A stretch of 46,687 nt of DNA from Blakeslea trispora (GCA_025331445.1 JAIWNE010000170.1:1-46687); one strand, 5' to 3'. Shown: positions 35,251 through 46,687, counted from the first letter of the stretch. Numbers and translations: made by a program. The notes: a model not told the origin generated them from the letters alone.

Positions 35251-36549
35251 ATGGCATGGCAACCAAATGAGACATATACCAAGCTTTCCTTAAAAAGAGT
35301 CTATGATACACAAAAGGAAGACGAAAAACCAAAGAAAAAATACATTTCATTATCCAAAACGCGCAGTCATTCTCAACCTTGCAGCCAATCACGGTCCCCT
35401 ATTCTCAAAAAAGAAGACACTGACTATACCTCTCCGACTATACCCATTAAGCATGAATCGCTTGATCCATCTTTGGAAGACTTCAAATGGGAAATGAAGC
35501 ACGATACCCTTCATGAGATTGATCTAAAACAACCAAAAGAAGAACAAAAAACGGGAATGGATCAAGTCAAAAGCGAGATAAAGCAAGAAGAAGAAGCAAT
35601 TGACTCGTCTTATCATTGTCCTCTATGTAATCAAGATTTGACAGCACAAAAATCCAGTTTTCTCCGTCAACGCCATGTGGATCAATGCATTACTTCTATG
35701 GAAGTCACACAGCCAATAGAAAAGAGTGAATTTGATGACTGCCCCTTTTGTGCCAAAGACCTGACACGGCTTACAGCAGAAAGAAGGCAGCTCCATTTGA
35801 ATGAGTGTCTTGATGAAATTGACTGCAAGATGCGAGAACACGAGCAACTTACGTTTGCTGGTCAACAAGTTCCTTTTTTGACCACTTTGGATATATGCCC
35901 AGTGTGTCATGAAGATGGGCCATTTAAGAATAGAGCATTGAGGCAAAAGATGAAACACATCAAACAATGTGCTAAAAAAAGCCGGTTATCTATTGATGAC
36001 CTTGTACAAAAACTCAAATGGATAGGCTGGGGTCACCTTCCTATCCAGACGAATGAGGCCCCCTCTTCAACAACAACAACAACATTACAACACCAAACGC
36101 TTGTTCATGTAGAAGATACATTGGATGATGACTTCAGTGACAGAGTCATTGTGTCTAAAGCCAATAAAGCCATCCTTACAGAACGTACCAAGGAAAGAAG
36201 AAGGCAAGAGGATCAACAGGATGAAGAACTGCAAACTGCACTTGCCATTTCCAAATCAATGATAGCAAAACGTACTCGAGCTGTGACAGACTGGAATGTC
36301 GCTAATGTTTGGTCTATGGACGAATCAAGACGTCATGCTAAACTAAGCTTGGATGCTGTTCTGTTTCCATCTGACCAAGACAAGCTCTACCACTACATGC
36401 AAGCACAACGAGAAAGATCCTTGGGAAAACTTGGCCCTTCTCAGCTAAATGGTTGCCAGGACAAGCATTTTTGGAAATTAGCAAGTCTCTCTCATCCAAC
36501 TGTTTCTTATACAGCAAAATTTCTGCAACTGCATAATAAAGGAGTTTAA
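35251..36549 (+). CDS. Protein with three UBZ-like CCHC zinc fingers, SLX4-like
   Basis: Intronless, 432 residues. After a basic, Ser- and Lys-rich N-terminus come three evenly spaced C-x2-C...H-x3-C fingers: C123/C126/H142/C146, C164/C167/H182/C186 and C216/C219/H236/C240. This is the UBZ4 pattern that binds ubiquitin in DNA-repair proteins. The third finger continues CAKKSRLSIDDLVQKLK, a helix typical of the SLX4 nuclease scaffold. Residues DEELQTALAISKSM further on resemble the ubiquitin-interacting or ALSxS-type helix that follows the fingers in SLX4. The C-terminal SLX1-binding helices cannot be confirmed by eye, and no BTB domain is present. Alternatives are another UBZ4-type repair adaptor. 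The stop lies only 94 bases before the next start. Confidence 0.7.
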   Translation: MAWQPNETYTKLSLKRVYDTQKEDEKPKKKYISLSKTRSHSQPCSQSRSPILKKEDTDYTSPTIPIKHESLDPSLEDFKWEMKHDTLHEIDLKQPKEEQKTGMDQVKSEIKQEEEAIDSSYHCPLCNQDLTAQKSSFLRQRHVDQCITSMEVTQPIEKSEFDDCPFCAKDLTRLTAERRQLHLNECLDEIDCKMREHEQLTFAGQQVPFLTTLDICPVCHEDGPFKNRALRQKMKHIKQCAKKSRLSIDDLVQKLKWIGWGHLPIQTNEAPSSTTTTTLQHQTLVHVEDTLDDDFSDRVIVSKANKAILTERTKERRRQEDQQDEELQTALAISKSMIAKRTRAVTDWNVANVWSMDESRRHAKLSLDAVLFPSDQDKLYHYMQAQRERSLGKLGPSQLNGCQDKHFWKLASLSHPTVSYTAKFLQLHNKGV

Positions 36550-36643
36550 ATTACGTGATTTTTTTTTCCCTTCTTCTTAGTTTACCTTTATCTCCCTTTC
36601 TCTTTCGTTCTTTTGTTTTCTAATTGTTTTCTTATTGTTTTCT

Positions 36644-39600
36644 ATGCACCGTGTAAGATTTTAGTGTGTTAAATTTAGACCTTGTTTTTTTTCTTATACC
36701 AGTTAATGAATTTCTTTTTCTTCTTTAATAGAACAGTCGTTATAGAAATCGTAAAACTGCGGATGAAAGTGATAACTGGCGCAGACGAGAGCCAGCAGAA
36801 CACGCTATAAACGAAAGCCGTTGGCTGCCAAGCAATAGTGAAAATCAATGGAATAATGATTGGGATCAACAACAATTCAATAACCGTAGTACAAGGCGCC
36901 AAAATCCAATCAAAATAAACAGTTTCGACCAGAATGAGTGGCAAAGCAAATCTGAAAATATCTCTCAAAATCGATGGCAAGATTATTCAGAACAAAATCA
37001 ACAACCATCCATCAACCATGAGACAAATGATAAAGTCTCGGCCTGGAAGGCTTATTCTAATAACAACAAGACTCCCTCGCCGCCTTCTGCTCAGATATCT
37101 GAAAACAATGGTTGGAGTTCTCAACCTACAGACTGGGAGGCGAATGAAAAATCAACTCGAAACAAAAAGCAGGGACAGACCACTCGAAGAAACGTTTTTA
37201 GGCCTTATCTTAGGTTTGATGAAATTGAAACTAGGGTCAAACAAGGCGAGCTATTTGAAGGATGCTTACGACTCTCTCGCAACAAAGACGATGCTTATGT
37301 TACATGTAATGAATTGGATGGCGATATCTATATTGGAGGTATCTCTGATCGAAATAGAGCGATGGATGGTGATTTTGTTGCTGTTGAGTTGCTTGATGTG
37401 GAAGAAGTCTGGAAGCAACGAGAAGAAAGAGAACTCAAGAAGGCAGTAAAAAAGAACGGATACGATCAAGAAGACGAAGATAAAACGGATGCTGCGGATC
37501 AGACAGATGAACAGGAAAGTGAGCAAGCCATTGTTGAGGTAGAAGATGAAGACTTGGAAACGGAAGCAGAGGATCAAAAACCAAAGTATTGTGGTAGAGT
37601 TGTTGGTTTGATAGAAAAATCGCCCAACACAGCTTATCATGGGTAAGAAAATGAGAATATCGGCCTAATTCGTGTTTGAGAAATTGACATGTTAGACAGA
37701 ACCATCGTCAAAACTCGTTATGCAAATATCAAGTTGGAAGATAATCAGGGCCCACTCAAGTTAGCTTGGTTTAAGCCAACAGATAAGCGATTACCCTTTT
37801 TTGCACTTATGGGCAAAGATATACCTAATGACCTTCAAGAGAATGAAGAATATTACAAGAAACATTTGTTTTCAGTAAGTCATGGACAAAAGAGAGAATG
37901 AGCGACTTGAGCTAATTACACCCCCCCCCAAAAAAATCAGGCAAAAATCCGTAGTTGGGCAGCCTCAAGCCATACACCCTTGGGCACCATTCTTGGAAAT
38001 CTAGGCCCTATCAATGATTTCTCGACCCAAAAAAATGCAATTCTAACGGATTTCTCTATTGAAATTAATGAATTTAGTGAGCAAGCATTAGACTGTTTAC
38101 CAAAGGATCTACCTTGGCGAATTCCTACTGCTGAATATGAAAAGCGACGTAATCTATCCAAACATCGTATATTTACCATTGACCCAAAGACGGCCAAAGA
38201 CCTTGATGATGCTGTCCATATAACAGAACTGGAAGATGGCTTTTATGAAGTGGGTGTACATATTGCTGATGTGACTCATTTCTTGAAGATGGGAACTGCC
38301 TTGGACAATGAAGCAAAGGCAAGAGGAACAAGTACTTACTTTGTTGATGGTGTGATACCCATGCTTCCACCTTTGTTATCTGAAGAGCTTTGCAGTCTTA
38401 ATCCAGGTGTAGATAGGTAGAATAAGAGCATAGCTTACGCATCGCAATGACATATGAACTCATAGATTGCAATAGATTGGCATTCAGTGTGATTTGGAAA
38501 ATGGATAAGGCTGGTAAACCTGTAGATACATGGTATGGAAAAACAGTCATAAGGTAAGCAAGAAAACAAACCTGCTTCTTATTGTTGCCGATAATTTATC
38601 ACGTCAATCTATAGAGCGTGTGCCAAACTGGCTTATCAGGATGCCCAAGCGGTTATTGAAGGAGGAGAATTGCCTTCTCATGTTACGATTTTTAATGGAC
38701 ATGATCCAGCTGCTATTGCGCTTGATATCAAATCACTTCAAAATCTCTCTGTTCAGATGCGTAAGAGACGATATGAAAATGGATCACTGTCACTAAACTC
38801 TGTCAAATTGCAATTTGAATTGGATGAATTCGGAACGCCTACAGAAGTTACTGCTTTTGAGGCTAAAGAAGCCAACAGACTTATTGAAGAATTCATGTTG
38901 CAAGCCAATATAAGTGTAGCGAGCAAAATACTTCGTGCCTTTCCAGAAGAAGCCCTACTTCGAAGACATCAAGATCCTACAGAAAGAAGATTGGTAAGCT
39001 TCTATTCAAAGAAAGATATACATTAAAGACATACACTCATCAAGTCAATAGAATCAATTCTTGAGGATCACTGATGTCTTGGGACTTTACTTTGATGGTA
39101 GCACAGCTGGATCACTTCAGGATTCGTTTGATAGAATCAATAACCAGCATGTCAGGAATGTCTTGTTAATCTTGGCTATTCGAACAATGCAACGTGCCAA
39201 ATATGTCTGTAGTGGTAAAATCAGCATTGCCAAATACCGACACTATGCACTTAATGAACCAATCTATACACATTTCACTTCGCCTATTCGACGTTATGCA
39301 GACGTGGTAGTTCATCGATTGTTGAATGCTGCTTTATCACGTGAAGGTAAGAAAGCAAGCTATCGATCCAAGGGTCCATTTCCTTATGTCTTGAATAGAA
39401 ACCAAATGCCCATATGATCGTAAAATAGTCACTAAAATATCGTTCTTGTGTAATGCAAAAAAGGATGGTGCAAAGAATGCTCAGGATACAGACAGTACTG
39501 TCTATCTCGCCAAGTACCTTTGGCAGAAAGAACAATCAACGGGACCCATCTATAAGAAGGCAGATGTTATTGTGGTATCCAAAGATACATTTGAAGTCTA

Positions 39601-40051
39601 TATAGCTGAATACGGAATTGAGAAACGCATCTACCTCAAGGATTTGCCTGTTGAAAGGTATCATTTTGACAAGCATTCACTGGCTTTAGATATCTATTGG
39701 AAACGAGGTGAACCTGTTACGATGCATAATGAAGAAAAGATATATGCTCAACAAAGCAGCCAATCAGATGATTTTAGTGATTCCGATGAGGAGGAGGATG
39801 AATTTGATAAAGTGGAAGATAGTTTAGCGGGTTTATTGCTACAGGATGCACCTGCTTATGACCCCGATCATACAGTCAATGCAGACGATCTTATTCCGCC
39901 TGTCGTTTTAGATCCGGAAACATGTTTACAACAACTCAAGATGTTTTCAACTATTGATGTTCGATTGCAAGTAAATATGGAGCGTCTACCTCCAATCATC
40001 AACATCTACCCTGTTAATCCTTTTAGTGGTGAGCAGGAAGGTACAACTTAG
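36644..40051 (+). CDS. dis3l2: DIS3L2-type 3'-5' exoribonuclease (RNase II / RNB family)
   Basis: Cytoplasmic, exosome-independent 3'-5' RNA exonuclease. Eight exons (36644-36652, 36732-37642, 37700-37874, 37941-38416, 38476-38553, 38615-38993, 39052-39346, 39399-40051) sum to 992 codons. Exon 1 is only MHR. The first 150 residues are Asn/Gln/Ser-rich with regularly spaced Trp. Then come two cold-shock-type domains ([33 protein letters not shown]). The RNB domain follows from about 440 ([20 protein letters not shown]) and includes [46 protein letters not shown], and [20 protein letters not shown]. An S1-like segment and acidic tail end it. The catalytic aspartates D446, D452, D454 and D455 are present, unlike inactive Ssd1 proteins. 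No PIN domain precedes it, which separates it from Dis3. Exon 3 must use the acceptor at 37698-37699. Confidence 0.92.
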
Positions 40052-40587
40052 TGTTTAAACCAATAAAACCCTTTTTCAAAGATTATACCTTCAGCCATTC
40101 TATTATGAGAGTACAACAAGCTTTATCGTCAAATCGTGTGATGTTTACCACCCATCTGTAGAGTTGTACACACTACTTTGCAGGTGTGGAGCCCCACACT
40201 TTTAACCACGGATCTTATTAGTCAGCGTCATTGGGAACTGTAGTTTTATATCGGAGACCGTTTGTTAGATTTGATTATGTAAAGCGCATTAGCAGACAAC
40301 ACTCCTCTGTGTAGCCATTTCAGAATAAACAATTGAATGGCATGGGTTTATTGGTATTTTACATGCTTGTTTGTTGTGTAAGTGTAGTTTTTTTTTTCTT
40401 TTTGGTAACAGGACTATCATGTGATAGTTTTAAAGACCACAAGTGTCCCCCCTTTCTCCCCCCACATTTGCATGTGAAAAGATGATAGACTTACATCCCT
40501 CGTTTTTTTTTTATTAATATATTATCATCAACCGCCTTTTTTTTCTCTCTTTTTCTCTTTTTCTTTTTCTATATTCTTCTCTTAATA
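40052..40587. promoter_or_regulatory. Intergenic region, DIS3L2 3' flank and FOX2 promoter
   Basis: About 540 bases with no gene. The right part is a long CT-rich tract (40538-40581) leading to the FOX2 start; C-runs at 40446-40463 are also conspicuous. Confidence 0.5.
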
Positions 40588-43528
40588 ATGACTAAAGATA
40601 TTCGCTTTGATGGAAAAGTAGTCATCATCACTGGTGCTGGTGGTGGTAAAGTGACAACAAATGAATTCCTAGTGTATTTATAAAGAATTAACGTTTCATT
40701 CTCTTGTAGGTTTGGGTAAAGCTTATGCTTTGTTCTTTGCCAAACGTGGTGCCAATATTGTTGTCAACGATCTTGGTGTCTCTCACACTGGTGATGGCTC
40801 AAGTTCAAAGGCAGCCGATGTCGTTGTAGAAGAGATTCAAAAACTTGGCGGTAAAGCCGTCGCCAACTATAACTCTGTCACTGATGGCGACAAGATCGTA
40901 GAGACTGCAATGAAAGCCTTTGGACGCGTTGACATTGTTATCAATAATGCTGGTATCCTCCGTGATAAATCCTTCAGCCGTATGACAGACGCTGACTGGG
41001 ATTTGATTCATGCTGTTCACGTCAAGGGTTCTTATGCCGTAACTAAGGCTGCCTGGCCTATCATGAGAAAGCAAAAGTTTGGTAGAATCATCATGACCGC
41101 TTCTGCTGCAGGCTTATATGGTAACTTTGGTCAAGCCAACTACAGTGCTGGTATGTTATTTGATATAGATACATGTTGAAAGATATATAATTTAATCAAT
41201 CGCGTTTAGCCAAACTTGCTCTTGCTAGTTTCAGTAATTCATTGGCTAAGGAAGGTGCCAAAGATAACATTCACTGTAACACAATTGCCCCTATGGCTGC
41301 TTCTAGAATGTAAGACAAAGCAAAAAAAAAAAAAATAGAAAGTTAACCTTTTTTTTTTCTTTTCATTTTCCGTGTTTAGGACCGAAACTGTCTTGCCTCC
41401 CGAAGTACTTGCTTCTCTTAACCCTAAGTTTGTCACACCCGTTGTTGGTTATCTTTGCCATGAAGATACTGAAGACAATGGTGGTATCTTTGAAGTAGGA
41501 GGTGGTCTTGTTTTCAAGTTGAGATGGGAACGCTCTGCTGGTGCTGTCTTCAAGGCCGATGATTCATTTACCCCTGCTGCCGTGGGTGCCAAATGGAACG
41601 AAATTACCGATTTCGAAAAAGGCAATGAATACCCTACCTCTGTCATGGATACCGACTTTGTTGCTCTTCTTGAGCGTGCCAAGCAAGCCGAAGCTAACCC
41701 TAATGCTGAACCATTAAGATTTGATGGCCAAGTAGCTATTGTTACTGGTGCCGGTGGTGGTCTTGGTAGAGCATATGCTTTGCTTTTGGCCAAGTTGGGT
41801 GCCTCTGTTGTTGTCAACGACCTTGGTGGTTCTGCTTCTGGACAAGGTGCCGATAGTCGCGCTGCTGACCTTGTGGTTGAAGAGATTCGTAAAGCAGGTG
41901 GTAAGGCAGTTGCCAACTATGATTCTGTTGAAGAAGGTGATAAGGTTGTTGAGACTGCTCTCAAGGCCTTTGGTCGTATCGATATCATCGTCAACAATGC
42001 TGGTATCCTTCGAGACAAATCTTTTGCTCGTATGACCGATGCCGATTGGGACCTTGTTCACCGTGTCCATTTGAGAGGTACCTATAAGGTCATCAAAGCT
42101 GCCTGGCCTCATTTTGTCAAGCAGAAATACGGTCGCATCATCAACACAGCCTCTGCCGTTGGTTTATATGGTAACTTTGGTCAAACAAACTACAGTGCTG
42201 CCAAACTTGGTATTGTCGGCTTGACTCGTACATTGGCTCTTGAAGGACAGAGCAAGAACATTATCGCCAATGTGATTGCTCCTAATGCTGGTACTCGTAT
42301 GACTGCTACAGTCATGCCTCCTGAAATGGTTGAAGCCTTCAAGCCTGAATATGTTGCCCCTCTCGTTGCTTACATGGCTCATTCTAGCAATGAAGAGACT
42401 GGTGGTATCTTTGAGGTTGGTAGTGGATGGGTAGCTCAAGTCCGCTGGCAAAGAACAGGTGGTGTTGGATTCCCTGCCAACCGCGAATTGACACCTGAAC
42501 AAGTTGCTCAAGCCTGGGAAAAGATTGTCGATTTCGAAGATGGTCGTGCCAATAATCCCAACAGTATGCAAGACTCATTCCAAGGCTTTATGGAAAACTT
42601 CAACAATACTGCCGAAGAAGATCATGCCAAGGAGAGCAACAAAGGTGGTCTCGATGTTGAAGCTGCTAAGAAGATGGACTTTGAAACCCTTGAATTCACC
42701 TATGGTGAACGTGAAGCTATTCTCTATGCTTTAGGTGTTGGCTGCAAGCGCACTGATACCCGCTTTGTTTATGAGAATGACGCTGAATTCAGTGTTTTGC
42801 CTACCTTTGGTGTGATTCCTTCATTTACTGCTATGAACTCTGTGCCTTTCGATGACTTCCTTCCCAACTTCAATCCTATGATGTTGTTGCATGGCGAACA
42901 ATTCTTGTCACTCAAGAAGTCTATTCCTACAAGTGGTACACTCAAATCTAAGGCTCGTATTGTTGATGTACTTGACAAGGGTAAGGGTGCTTCTGTTGTC
43001 ATTGGTGTTACTACAACAGATGAGTCTGGTGAGGTTGTGTTTGAAAACGAATTCACTTTGTTCATTCGTGGCAGTGGTGGATTTGGTGGCAAGTCTAAGG
43101 GCGAAGACCGTGGTGCAGCTACTGCTACCAATGCCATTCCCAACCGTAAGCCTGATGCTGTCGTGACTGAAAAGACAAACGAGGACCAAGCTGCTCTTTA
43201 CCGTTTGAGTGGTGATTATAACCCATTGCATATTGATCCTGAAATGTCATCCATTGGTGGCTTTGATGTGCCTATCCTTCATGGTCTTTGTTCATTTGGT
43301 ATTTCCGGCAAGCATGTCTTGAAGACTTTTGGTAAGAATGATCCTGAATCCTTTAGCAACATGAAGGCACGATTTGCCAAGCACGTATTCCCCGGAGAAA
43401 CACTCGAGACTTCCATGTGGAAAGAAGGCAACAAGATTATCTTCCAAACCCGTGTCGTTGAACGCGATGTTATTGCTATTTCGAATGCTGCTGTTGAGTT
43501 GAAGGCCTCACGTGAAAGCAAGCTGTAA
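40588..43528 (+). CDS. fox2: Peroxisomal multifunctional enzyme FOX2 (two dehydrogenase domains plus hydratase 2)
   Basis: Second and third steps of peroxisomal fatty-acid beta-oxidation: (3R)-hydroxyacyl-CoA dehydrogenase and 2-enoyl-CoA hydratase 2. Four exons, 40588-40645, 40710-41150, 41210-41309 and 41380-43528, give 915 residues. The first SDR domain (about 1-250) has [23 protein letters not shown] and the Tyr-x3-Lys pair in NYSAAKLALA. The second (about 312-560) repeats [23 protein letters not shown] and [10 protein letters not shown]. The C-terminal part is a two-hotdog MaoC hydratase with the catalytic motif [14 protein letters not shown] and [13 protein letters not shown]. The last residues SRESKL form a perfect PTS1 peroxisomal import signal. 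Both dehydrogenase sites look intact. The three introns cluster in the first domain, and the first two interrupt glycine-rich or NYSA motifs. Confidence 0.97.
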
Positions 43529-45069
43529 TTTTTTTGCCCTCCTTCTCACATCTCCTTTTTAAGTTCAAATGTAATTAATAAACAAGTCAATCCCTTCTCG
43601 GCAGATAGCGATAACAAAGATAATACTGACTGGCTTATGATAGCAAGTATATCTTTGCCTTCTTGAGGTTTAGTCAAGTGTATAGAAAGGATACATGCTT
43701 AACTAAATAAGACAGTGATTGGACTTGATAGTTGTGAGAAAAACATGTAACATAAACCTATAGTCTATTCAAGCTATAGACGAGTGAATAGATCAAATAA
43801 TCGGCGTGGACAGTCATGCGTATAACTATTTTTTTTTGCCTCGGCAGTATCGCCCATCAAGGTTACGCATCACATAACGTGACTCATTAGAAAACTAAGG
43901 GATTAAAGGTTTTACTTAGGGACTACAATTTAGTACAGAGATACCGACAATGACAGTTGCATTTATCAAAAGTGATATGATTTGTTGCTTTAAGCTCTGA
44001 AAACTAGCATTCATCAGCTCGTTATCAACCTATCCAGGAAAGCAAGCAATTGATGCATACTAGCTGCGCACAAATAGACATAGCTGGATCAAGCAAGAAA
44101 CTTGCTTTTAAGGTAAATAAAGCTTCAGAGTTTCCTTGCATTGATCTATCTTTATAGACCAATAATGTGACATGGCATATGTGTGTAGCTAATGACATTT
44201 CCAATATTAAACAACTTAATTTAGTATTTAAATCCTTGAAGTTGTGAGTAACAATAACAAGCTATGTATTTTTGTTTTGTTTATGAGGCGCATACAATTA
44301 GGTAGTATTGTACGACTTGAACCTATATATAGTTTGCCTCTGGCAAGCCGCATTTTGAATTCTGTCAGCAGCCAAAGCTTTCTACAGATACCCTGAATGT
44401 TGTTTTATGATTGAGTAAAACGCTCTTATTAGGATGCAACTTGCCCTCTTTTTCTTCGATACAAATGCTTTTTTTTTCATGCGCTTATAACATCTTTAGC
44501 GCATTGTATCTAGCTCAAGGATCACAAACATGTGTAATTATACAGAATTGAAAATGGGGGGGGCTTATGAAATTATAGAGTGGCTTGCCTCCATCATTTA
44601 TCCATAGTAGGTCGAATGTAGGCAGTGTAAAACAGTTGAACTTTAACACATACTGTAATCAACTCGCTCAATTTATATTGCTGAATTCTCTGTCTACTTA
44701 TGACTCACAGAAACTCATGTTACTGTTTGTTCTGCTCTGAACGAAGCTTCAGCAATATTGGAATAAAATGATGAAACTAACGATAATTTAAGAGTGTAAT
44801 TGTTCTAATTCAAATCCAGTTTGTTTAGTTACACATTGCATCTGAAGGCTGTGAATACTGTATTTCCACCATCAATTGTGGTTCATTTCTACCACAATAG
44901 TCGTTGCCTTCGCTTTGACTCCAAATGTGGTATTACCTCTCCAAGCCACGCATTTATTTTCAGTAATCATATTTTTCTTAATTTTTTCTCTTTATATCTT
45001 TCTAATCCAAGTATAGTGATAATTATTTCAACAAATTGAATGGGGCGGGTTATTTGCCAAACTTCTTTA
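43529..45069. other. Gene-poor region downstream of FOX2
   Basis: About 1.5 kb of AT-rich sequence. An AATAAA-like signal lies near 43577-43583, soon after the FOX2 stop. Short frames, including 44821-45039 (+), have no recognisable domain. No RNA gene was recognised. Confidence 0.5.
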
Positions 45070-45603
45070 GATATTTTAGCCATGGATGAGACCATACCAC
45101 ATCTTTCGTCTTTGCTTCGGCAACCTGGTTATTGGTCATTTGTTTGAAAACCAATTGGCCACTTTTTAGAGATTCATTTGGTCGTTCATTTGAGACGAAA
45201 ATCTTTGTGCTTCTTCGTCAAGGCAGGCTTATGTGCTGCATAATATGATTTGAAGCCTAACTGGCAAAGATAGCTAACGACAGACTGTCATCTCCAACTT
45301 TTCTAATTCGTGTCTGACACCATCGATGTTCAGGAGAGGGTTGTTGGTTACAATCCAATCCAGGTGTCTCATTGTTCTTTCATCGGCTTTTGATGTTGAG
45401 CCAGGAGGAGCGCTGGGCAGAAGTGTATCTCTTTCTTGGATACGCTTTACGATGCTGTTTGTAGTCGTGTAAGGGATCTCCATTATGCGTGTAATCTCTC
45501 TCAAAGGATGCTAGCACGATTCAACCAATACACTCCACCAATAAGTTTTCTCTTCACGCTTGTCTTATTTGCCACATTTGCTTTTGTTTTCAATAGTAGA
45601 CAT
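45070..45603 (-). mobile_element. Decayed Tc1/mariner-like transposase fragment (N-terminal part)
   Basis: The minus strand from 45603 shows the N-terminal third of a Tc1-like transposase. A helix-turn-helix segment, LREITRIMEIPYTTTNSIVK, is followed by DERTMRHLDWIVTNNPLLNI. A second block in another frame reads LGFKSYYAAHKPALTKKHKD, matching the family's G-x-x-x-x-x-x-x-KP-L-T-x-x-H pattern. In-frame stops occur before and after the first block, and the catalytic core is absent. Frame changes between the blocks show decay. It differs in sequence from the copy near 8 kb, so it belongs to a different element subfamily. No terminal repeats were identified. Confidence 0.7.
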
Positions 45604-46291
45604 ATTTGAATTGAACTGTTTTTTTTGTAAAAGAATGAAGTATTGATTGTTGTCATCATCATGCCAGATATGCTTTGTTTAATGCCCGATCAAACCTCAG
45701 TTTCCAGTGACAGTATGTTTGCAGTGCCGAAAACAACAGCAAATGGATCCAGCTAACAGATGTCATATGGCTACATGACATACTGCTTTTGGAAACGCTT
45801 TCGTGGCGTCTTTTCTTATTTATCGCTAGCCAAAATGACCTTGGTTGGCTATCAGTTTTTTTTTATACCTTCTCCTTTTTTTCTATATAGTAAATCAGTT
45901 GACTTACCTTTTGTTTTGGATTCATTCGTGTGATTTATGAAGAGATAGTCATTTCATTTCTAAAACAATAAGTTATGAAACATGGATGTAGTTGAAATAA
46001 CTTGCCAGTTAGTTATACACCAGCCAAGCTTGATTCAGTTAACTTTGCATGAAAAGAGCTGCTGGGTGCGTCATACAGGCATATTCATCAGCCAAAGGGG
46101 GGTGTGTGTGTGCTCAGTGGCCTTGTTCAACCAAACTTTGTCGGATGGCTTCCTATTTTGTGTACTGTAACAGGGACAATGCTTGTTGCGATATTAAGTT
46201 CGTCATGGCGTATGAAGGATCAATTGACAGGCTGCATAAGCTATTGAGGCAAATGTATCTCGAATTAGTGATAGATGTGTCGTTCACTTTA

Positions 46292-46326
<35 letters not shown>

Positions 46327-46687
46327 TGGCCAGATTCATAATATGTTGATATTTTACCAGTCGGTTGATTCTGTTGTCGCATAGTATTGAGAAGGCGCAT
46401 TTCTAAATAGAACAGACTAAAATTAGTTCAACTTTATTTTATTTTTAAACGCTTCTCTATACTGCACCTAAACGTACGTAGCTTGTGCTTCGAAGCGCAG
46501 TTTGTGTATCGTAAAGAAAAGAAGCTCCGAAGCTATCACCCTGTTAATCAAGATCAACTTGAAGGGTACTTTTTATATTGAAATCAGAAAATCAAAATTA
46601 GAGTAAAAAAACTCAATTATGCGAATGAACCCCTTTTCAGTCCTTTATCTAATACACATTTATCTGAAATAAAAAAAGAAATTCAAT
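45604..46687. other. Gene-poor right end of the window
   Basis: About 1.1 kb without a credible gene. Reading frames at 45982-46170 and 46049-46384 run through low-complexity sequence and carry no known motif. Confidence 0.45.
46294..46323. repeat. 30-base T homopolymer
   Basis: Uninterrupted run of thymines, the longest in the window. It could mark the poly(A) end of an old reverse-transcribed insert on the minus strand, but no coding remnant is attached. Confidence 0.9.

Noticed and set aside
41449..42571. Several 100-155-residue frames on the minus strand
   Set aside because: Antisense shadows of FOX2, whose sense product has full catalytic motifs.
46049..46384. 111-residue frame ending in a Phe run
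   Set aside because: It runs through a 30-base T homopolymer and shows no known motif.

Overview
This is a nuclear, protein-coding stretch of a fungal genome, most likely from an early-diverging mould of the Mucoromycota (Mucorales-like). The evidence is AT-rich sequence, genes broken by many short GT-AG introns (mostly 45-120 bases, with T-rich tracts), pyrimidine-rich stretches before start codons, CAA-type glutamine repeats, and the gene repertoire: a NAP1 with a C-terminal CaaX-like box, a dioxygenase-only Ppo-like enzyme, a PRL-type phosphatase and a very large 6-TM channel. I reconstructed exon structures by hand. All multi-exon models keep frame across every junction except SDE2, which needs a one-base correction.

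Layout. 1-365: 3' end of an unrecognised gene. 2114-2917 (-): SDE2, frameshifted. 3061-4599 (-): NAP1. 4600-9846: about 5 kb without a host gene, holding one decayed Tc1/mariner copy (about 7690-8575). 9847-12341 (+): fatty-acid heme dioxygenase (Ppo/LDS type, no P450 half). 12505-12741 (-): tiny C2H2 zinc-finger protein. 13967-15630 (+): RAD23. 15752-16203 (-): ribosomal P2. 16400-17513 (-): LEU5-type mitochondrial carrier. 17748-19642 (-): GH47 alpha-mannosidase. 19967-21593 (+): C2-like plus PH (anillin-like) protein. 22004-22745 (+): PRL phosphatase. 22795-23097 (-): single-pass membrane protein with a PPPY tail. 23395-24273 (+): multi-pass membrane protein. 24493-25445 (-): RAB6/YPT6. 27199-32055 (+): about 1,430-residue TRP-like channel with a beta-rich N-terminal half. 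32476-33348 (-): ribosomal uS2 (RPS0). 34052-34929 (-): ribosomal eL27. 35251-36549 (+): protein with three UBZ-like fingers, SLX4-like. 36644-40051 (+): DIS3L2-type exonuclease. 40588-43528 (+): peroxisomal FOX2 multifunctional enzyme. 43529-46687: non-coding, with a second decayed Tc1-like fragment (about 45070-45603).

The window is mainly housekeeping (ribosome, proteasome shuttling, glycan trimming, Golgi traffic, peroxisomal beta-oxidation, RNA decay). There is no operon-like logic, but several divergent pairs share short promoters (eL27/SLX4-like; mannosidase/anillin-like; PPPY protein/multi-pass protein) and several convergent pairs have short 3' gaps. Two lipid-oxidation genes occur (Ppo-like and FOX2), but they are 30 kb apart and probably unrelated in regulation. 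The most unusual items are the large channel with a propeller-like front half, the P450-less Ppo, the SDE2 frameshift just before its conserved processing site, and a predicted GC-AG intron in RAB6. I found no CRISPR, convincing tRNA or rRNA gene, and no clear new defence or biosynthetic system.
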